From CAZBZG01 sp964496245 (GTDB lineage Bacteria > Planctomycetota > SZUA-567), in the NCBI GenBank assembly GCA_964496245.1, contig CAZBZG010000191.1, positions 1 through 9,446 on the forward strand: DNA of 9,446 nucleotides. The letters are read 5' to 3'. Positions within the stretch are counted from its first letter, which is position 1. Every line of letters starts with the position of its first letter. The translations under genes were made by a program, and so were the position numbers. Below, one piece after another: positions 5,192 through 9,446 of this stretch. The notes beneath the pieces were generated by a model. The model did not search any database, was not told the origin of the DNA, and saw nothing but the letters and a program-made list of their open reading frames with translations.

Positions 5192-6247
5192 TCAGGCTGC
5201 GCGTGCTGTCTCGCCGCCGGCCTCCGTGGGCGCGGTCTCGGCGATGAAACGTTTGCACGCGTCGAACGCGTGCTGGATCTCCTCGGTCGCGGGTTGGAAT
5301 TGCGCGAACTTGACCTGGTCGCAGTGGCGCAGGAACTGGCTGAGCAATTCCTTGTGCCCGGCTGCGAGCGCGTCCGCGGTCTGCCGTTCGCGCAGGAATT
5401 CCTCGGTCGTGCGCTCGGGCGCGTGCAGGCCGAACCGGTCCTCGATGTAGCGGCGGAGGATCTGGCTGAGCCGCACGTGGAACTCCTTGATCTCGCCCGC
5501 TTCGATCAGCTTGGCGGCCACGAGCGCTTCGAGCGCGTCGTACGCGACGTCGTGCGCCGGCCGCGCGCGCGCGGCCGCGGCCGGCCGCTTGTTCCGGCGC
5601 CACCAAATCCCGCACGCGAGCGCGGCCAGGAGCGCGGCGGCCCCGCCGGCTGCGGCGATCCACCAGGTCGGCGCGGGCCGGGGCAGGTCCACGGGCGGGG
5701 CGATGTCGCGGATCGCCAGCGCGGCTGCGTCCTCGGGCAGCAGGCTCGTGACCTCGATCTCGGCCTTGTCGGTCTGGATCTCGTGGCGCTTGTCTTCGTC
5801 CGGCTTGCGGAAGGTCACGGTCATGGGCGGGATGGTGTAGGTGCCCGACAGAAACGGCTCGAGCTCGTAGGTGCGCGCGAGGCGCACCACGCCCTCGTCC
5901 ACGAGCTCGGGCGCCGGCGTGCGGTAGTCCTTGATGCGGAACTGCTCGAGCTTCTCCCCGAAGGCCGGGAGCTCGGCCTTGTACGGCTCGCGCACGCGCG
6001 CCTCGAGCGTGAGGCGGATGCCCTGGGCAATGGTGATCTGGTCCTTGTCCACGGTGAGCCGGAGCGCGACCGGGCCGCGTTCGTGCTCCTGCTCGATGGC
6101 CGGCTCGTCCGCATCGCTTTCCTGGTCGGCCGTCTCCTTCTTCTCGCAGCCTGCGCACGCCACGAGCGCGAGCAGCAGCGCGCAGACGGTGCTGCTGCGA
6201 ACGGGGGGTGCGCCGGGCGTGCGAGGGAACCAGCGGCCTCGGTTCAT
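5192..6247 (-). CDS. Putative lipoprotein: BatD-like N-terminal half with DUF4381-like C-terminal half
   Basis: 351 residues. A hydrophobic leader at 21-30 ends in LVAC (Cys31), a credible lipobox; Cys34 is a weaker alternative. Residues about 57-170 form a beta-rich extracytoplasmic region (LTVDKDQITIAQGIRLTLEA, then SGTYTIPPMTVTFRKP) resembling BatD/Ig-like modules. A membrane helix (194-215) is followed by basic RRNKRP and a cytoplasmic helical domain with FHVRLSQILRRYIEDRFGLH and APERTTEEFL, typical of DUF4381-type proteins of MoxR/VWA operons. ATG overlaps the parvulin stop (ATGA), and AAGGA lies 9 nt upstream. It probably links periplasmic client or partner binding to cytoplasmic MoxR/DUF58. 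The family assignment is by motif and position and was not searched; it could also be filed simply as a BatD-family protein. Confidence 0.82.
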   Translation of the reverse strand: MNRGRWFPRTPGAPPVRSSTVCALLLALVACAGCEKKETADQESDADEPAIEQEHERGPVALRLTVDKDQITIAQGIRLTLEARVREPYKAELPAFGEKLEQFRIKDYRTPAPELVDEGVVRLARTYELEPFLSGTYTIPPMTVTFRKPDEDKRHEIQTDKAEIEVTSLLPEDAAALAIRDIAPPVDLPRPAPTWWIAAAGGAAALLAALACGIWWRRNKRPAAAARARPAHDVAYDALEALVAAKLIEAGEIKEFHVRLSQILRRYIEDRFGLHAPERTTEEFLRERQTADALAAGHKELLSQFLRHCDQVKFAQFQPATEEIQHAFDACKRFIAETAPTEAGGETARAA

Positions 6248-7692
6248 GGGGTCTTGTCCTTGGGCGCCACCAGGTTGACCTTGCCGCGGCCGGGCGGCGG
6301 CGGCGGCGGTGCGTCTGCCGAAGCCTCGCCTTGGGAGTCCGCGCCGAGCGCGCTGTGGTGAACCACCACGTCGTACTCGTCCTTGAGCCGGCTGAAGAGC
6401 TGCTGGCGCACCTCGGCTTCCTTCTGGCGGCGCAGCTCCTGATAGATCCGGGGCTGGACCTCCTCCATGGGTTGCTGACGGCCGGGCTGGCGTTCGCGCA
6501 CGCGGAGTACGTGAACGCCCTGGTCGGTGGTCACGGGCTCGGAGACCACGGAGCCGGCGTTGGTGCGGAAGATCGCCTCCTGTGCCGTCTCGGACTCGCC
6601 CAGCCCCGGGAGGGGCGCGCCCTTGTGCACCCAGCCCGCGACAGCGCCGCCTTCGGCCTTGGTGGCCGCGTCCTGGGAGTGTTCGCGCGCGAGCGCGGCA
6701 AAGTCGGCGCCCTCCTGGAGCTTCTGGATGAGTGCGCGGGCGGCGTCTTGGTCTGCGACCAGGATGTGGCTGATCTTGGCCTTGGCCGGCTCTCTGTAGT
6801 CGGCCTTGTGCGCCTGGTAGTACGTCTCGAGGTCGCCGGCTGTGATGTGGATGCGTTCGCGCACGGTTGCGTCCATGAGCGCGCCTGCGAGCACCTGGCG
6901 CTCGGCCGCGCGCAATCGCTCGCGCACGGCCGGGTCTTCGTGGAGCTTCTGGTCGCGCGCCTTGCGGACCAGGATCTCCTCGAGCACGAACTGCTCGAGC
7001 ATGCGCTGCCGGCCGGGGCCGCTGGCGAGCCGGCTGAGCAGGGCCTGCTTGCGCTCCTGGCGCTGGTCTTCCGGCAGCACCGCAGCCAACCGGTCGAGCT
7101 GGCGCTCGATCTCGGCTTCGATCCGCTGGTCGAGCTCGGCCAGGGTGATGCGGCGGGACCCGATCTCGGCGACCACGGTCTCGCCCGCTTCGTCGTCCTC
7201 CATGCCCACGCGCTCGGCCAGCTCGTAGCGGAGCGCCGCGAACTTGCCCGCGCGCTCGAGGCAGTCCTGGATGCGCCTGCCCAGTTCGTCAGCCAGGTCC
7301 GCATCGAGGCCGAGCGTTTCAGCGCGGTAGAACGCGGCCAGGGCCTGCGCCGGCGCGTCAGCCTCTTGATGCAGCTTGCCCACGCGGTACCAGATCTTGG
7401 CGCGCGCGGCCGGATCGAGCCGAGGCCGGCCGAGGACCTCCTCCCACGCGCGCACGGCCGGGTCTGTGAGCCCGCGTTTCTCGAGCTTGAGCGCGATCTG
7501 TTTGGCTTCCGCCAGCGGCAGGTCCGCAGCTGCGCGCGCTCCCCGCGCGTCCCCAGGCGCGCCGCGCAGCACCACCACCAGGTTGGCCGCGCTCACGAGC
7601 AGCACGAGGACCATCAGCGCCGCCAGGCCCCGCGGCATGCGCGACTGGGGCGCCTTGCGTTCGGGCAGGCTCAGGTCGAGGTCGTTGGGCAT
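6244..7692 (-). CDS. Membrane-anchored parvulin-type peptidyl-prolyl cis-trans isomerase (PpiC/SurA-like)
   Basis: 482 residues from ATG at 7692. An N-terminal helix (about 21-42) anchors the protein. Residues 57-165 contain TPR/SEL-like helices (AVRAWEEVLGRPRLDPAARA, KIWYRVGKLHQEADAPAQALAAFYRAE). Residues 172-300 resemble the SurA N-terminal chaperone region (VVAEIGSRRITLAELDQRI). The parvulin domain is 302-400: AKISHILVADQD, then GADFAALAREHSQD, GGAVAGWVHKG and SEPVTTDQGVHVLRVRERQ. The tail has a run of six prolines. An in-frame ATG at 7761 exists, but its first 23 residues read through repeat DNA. AGGAG 9 nt before 7692 favours the shorter form. The stop overlaps the lipoprotein start. A foldase inside a bat operon suggests a role in folding the exported Bat components or their clients; this is inference. 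Confidence 0.9.
   Translation of the reverse strand: MPNDLDLSLPERKAPQSRMPRGLAALMVLVLLVSAANLVVVLRGAPGDARGARAAADLPLAEAKQIALKLEKRGLTDPAVRAWEEVLGRPRLDPAARAKIWYRVGKLHQEADAPAQALAAFYRAETLGLDADLADELGRRIQDCLERAGKFAALRYELAERVGMEDDEAGETVVAEIGSRRITLAELDQRIEAEIERQLDRLAAVLPEDQRQERKQALLSRLASGPGRQRMLEQFVLEEILVRKARDQKLHEDPAVRERLRAAERQVLAGALMDATVRERIHITAGDLETYYQAHKADYREPAKAKISHILVADQDAARALIQKLQEGADFAALAREHSQDAATKAEGGAVAGWVHKGAPLPGLGESETAQEAIFRTNAGSVVSEPVTTDQGVHVLRVRERQPGRQQPMEEVQPRIYQELRRQKEAEVRQQLFSRLKDEYDVVVHHSALGADSQGEASADAPPPPPPGRGKVNLVAPKDKTP
6248..6261 (-). promoter_or_regulatory. Ribosome binding site of the lipoprotein gene, inside the parvulin gene
   Basis: AAGGA (complement of 6257-6261) lies 9 nt before the ATG. 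Together with the ATGA overlap this indicates translational coupling with the parvulin gene. Confidence 0.65.
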
Positions 7693-7706
7693 GATACATG
7701 GCTCCT
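7693..7706 (-). promoter_or_regulatory. Ribosome binding site deciding the parvulin start
   Basis: AGGAG (complement of 7702-7706) is 9 nt upstream of the ATG at 7690-7692. It marks this start rather than the in-frame ATG at 7761. Confidence 0.72.
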
Positions 7707-7738
7707 GGCACGATGAAGACGTTTTGGCGCCGGCGTAC

Positions 7739-7835
7739 ACCACGAAGGACACGAAGAGCACGAAGAAGCGCCTTGTTGGTATTCACTCTGGACCACGAAA
7801 GCGCTCCCTTCGTGTCCTTCGTGACCTTCGTGGTC
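7739..7835. repeat. CACGAAG-type imperfect inverted repeat
   Basis: The left arm (7739-7766) is iterated CACGAAG at 9-nt spacing. The right arm (7808-7835) is its inverse, CTTCGTGTCCTTCGTGACC followed by TTCGTGGTC. A second left-arm start, GACCACGAA, lies at 7791-7799 and pairs perfectly with TTCGTGGTC at 7827-7835. The left arm matches 3404-3423. It fills most of the 167-bp gap (7693-7859) between the DUF58 and parvulin genes, where no gene is seen. There is no T-run after the structure, so it is not a standard intrinsic terminator. Confidence 0.8.
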
Positions 7836-7859
7836 CTACGATCTTGCGCAAACCGCTCT

Positions 7860-8735
7860 TCACATCCGTCGCTCCCGCATCCGAAAGAACGCCACGAGGT
7901 CGCGCACGTAATCCTCGCCGGTCACGACTTCGAGGTGGTCCACGTCCATGGACCGGAAGGTCTCGGCCAGGCGGTCGGAGCGCGCGCGGCCCAGGCCTTC
8001 GTACTGGCGGCGGACGGCCAGGCTGCCCGTGTCGACCACGACTCGCTCGCCCGTCTCCGCGTCCTGGAGCTCCACGAGGCCGACGTCGGGCAGCGCGCGT
8101 TCGCGCGGGTCGGTGATCGAAAGAGCGATCAGGTCGTGGCGCTTGCCGAGGATGCGCAACGGCTTGGCAAAGCCCTCGGCCTGGAAGTCGGAGATCAGGA
8201 AGACCACGCACCGGCGGTGGGTGATCTTGCCGATGTAGTCGAGCGCAGCCACCAGGTCGGTCTGCGCCTGCTTGGGCCGGAAGTTGAGCAGGTCGCGGAT
8301 CAGGCGCAGCACGTGCGACGTGCCCTTCTTGGGCGGGACAAAGAGCTCGATCGCGTCGGTGAACGCGACCAGGCCCACCTTGTCGTTGTTCTTGATGGCC
8401 GAGAACGCGAGCAGCGCCGAGAGCTCGGCCGCCACCTCGTTCTTGGTCTTGTCGACCGTGCCGAACGCGCCCGAGGCCGACAGGTCCACCAGAAGCAGGA
8501 GGGTGAGCTCCCGCTCCTCCACGAAGCGCTTGACAAACGGGTGGCCCATGCGCGCGGTCACGTTCCAGTCGATCGTGCGGATCTCGTCGCCCGGCACGTA
8601 CTCGCGCACCTCGTCGAACTCCATGCCCCGGCCCTTGAAGACGCTCTCGTACTCGCCGGCCAGCACGTCGTTCACCGCGCGGCTGGTGGTGATTTCCAAA
8701 TGCCGGATCTTGCGGGCGAGTTCTTTGGGGATCAT
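7860..8735 (-). CDS. DUF58 protein, MoxR partner with a VWA-like fold
   Basis: 291 residues. The family hallmark is at residues 35-62: GRGMEFDEVREYVPGDEIR followed by TIDWNVTAR. A VWA-like core follows, with an intact DxSxS (DLSAS, D84-S86-S88), T159 in QAQTDLVAAL and D183 in VFLISDFQAEG. There is no signal peptide or membrane helix, so it is cytoplasmic. DUF58 genes almost always neighbour MoxR ATPases; the protein is thought to be the cytoplasmic VWA partner of the ATPase. It begins 68 bp after the moxR stop. The ribosome binding site is poor (only GAGA-like bases about 10 nt before ATG), so expression may depend on moxR readthrough. Its length is normal for the family. Confidence 0.93.
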   Translation of the reverse strand: MIPKELARKIRHLEITTSRAVNDVLAGEYESVFKGRGMEFDEVREYVPGDEIRTIDWNVTARMGHPFVKRFVEERELTLLLLVDLSASGAFGTVDKTKNEVAAELSALLAFSAIKNNDKVGLVAFTDAIELFVPPKKGTSHVLRLIRDLLNFRPKQAQTDLVAALDYIGKITHRRCVVFLISDFQAEGFAKPLRILGKRHDLIALSITDPRERALPDVGLVELQDAETGERVVVDTGSLAVRRQYEGLGRARSDRLAETFRSMDVDHLEVVTGEDYVRDLVAFFRMRERRM

Positions 8736-8782
8736 GGAGCGGTCTCACGCAGGGCTCTTCGCGGTCGTTCTCGTGCTCGTAC

Positions 8783-8799
8783 GCGCAGTCCTCCTGCGC
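8783..8799. repeat. Small hairpin in the moxR-DUF58 gap
   Basis: GCGCAG and CTGCGC pair around TCCTC, with no T-run on either strand. The 68-bp gap (8736-8803) holds nothing else recognisable. This could be chance in GC-rich DNA. Confidence 0.3.
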
Positions 8800-8803
8800 C
8801 GCG

Positions 8804-9446
<643 letters not shown>

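Noticed and set aside
3997..6361. Plus-strand open frames across batA, the N run and the lipoprotein gene
   Set aside because: They pass through the assembly gap and repeats and are complements of genes with clear motifs on the minus strand.
7693..7761. Longer N-terminus for the parvulin from ATG at 7761
   Set aside because: The first residues come from the CACGAAG repeat; AGGAG at proper spacing marks the ATG at 7692.
7739..7859. Intrinsic terminator after the DUF58 gene
   Set aside because: The inverted repeat is not followed by a T-run on either strand. The hairpins at 3432-3533, 4816-5187 and 8783-8799 fail the same test.

Overview
All recognisable genes lie on the minus strand and form one GC-rich gene train of the MoxR/Bat (aerotolerance-type) class. 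In transcription order, right to left, they are: a MoxR-family AAA+ ATPase (5' end outside the window), a DUF58 protein, a membrane-anchored parvulin-type (PpiC/SurA-like) peptidyl-prolyl isomerase, a putative lipoprotein with a BatD-like N-terminal half and a DUF4381-like C-terminal half, two membrane-anchored von Willebrand A proteins (BatA- and BatB-like), a TPR protein with a long Lys/Gln/Glu-rich tail (BatC-like), and a BatD-like protein whose 3' end lies outside the window. Intact MIDAS motifs in BatA, BatB and DUF58, plus Walker B and sensor residues in MoxR, point to a working ATPase/VWA system at the cytoplasmic membrane. Such systems are thought to act as chaperone or assembly machines for envelope or redox proteins; the actual substrate cannot be told from the sequence.

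The organism is not named by the sequence. High GC, the moxR-DUF58-DUF4381-VWA-VWA-TPR-BatD order, and several families of dispersed palindromic repeats between genes suggest the Planctomycetota-Verrucomicrobiota group, perhaps a Kiritimatiellota/Lentisphaerota-like lineage. That is a tentative inference. The run of exactly 100 N (4912-5011) marks a scaffold gap in a draft assembly.

Layout: 1-1185 batD-like (partial); 1182-2336 TPR/BatC-like; 2347-3348 BatB-like; 3349-3606 repeat-filled gap; 3607-4794 BatA-like; 4795-5191 tandem repeat array with the assembly gap; 5192-6247 BatD/DUF4381-like lipoprotein; 6244-7692 parvulin; 7693-7859 gap with a large imperfect inverted repeat; 7860-8735 DUF58; 8804-9446 MoxR (partial). 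Three junctions are tight (ATGA overlap, GTGA overlap, 10 nt) and look translationally coupled. The three widest gaps are filled by different repeat families.

The most unusual signal is a 73-75 bp element. It folds, on paper, into an outer stem plus two 8-bp hairpins with complementary loops (TCCT and AGGA). Its two halves are inverted copies that differ by three compensatory base-pair changes per hairpin. It forms a 92-bp-period tandem array before batA, and one 75-bp copy (25 codons) sits in frame inside the 5' end of the batD-like gene, between its GTG start and its signal peptide.
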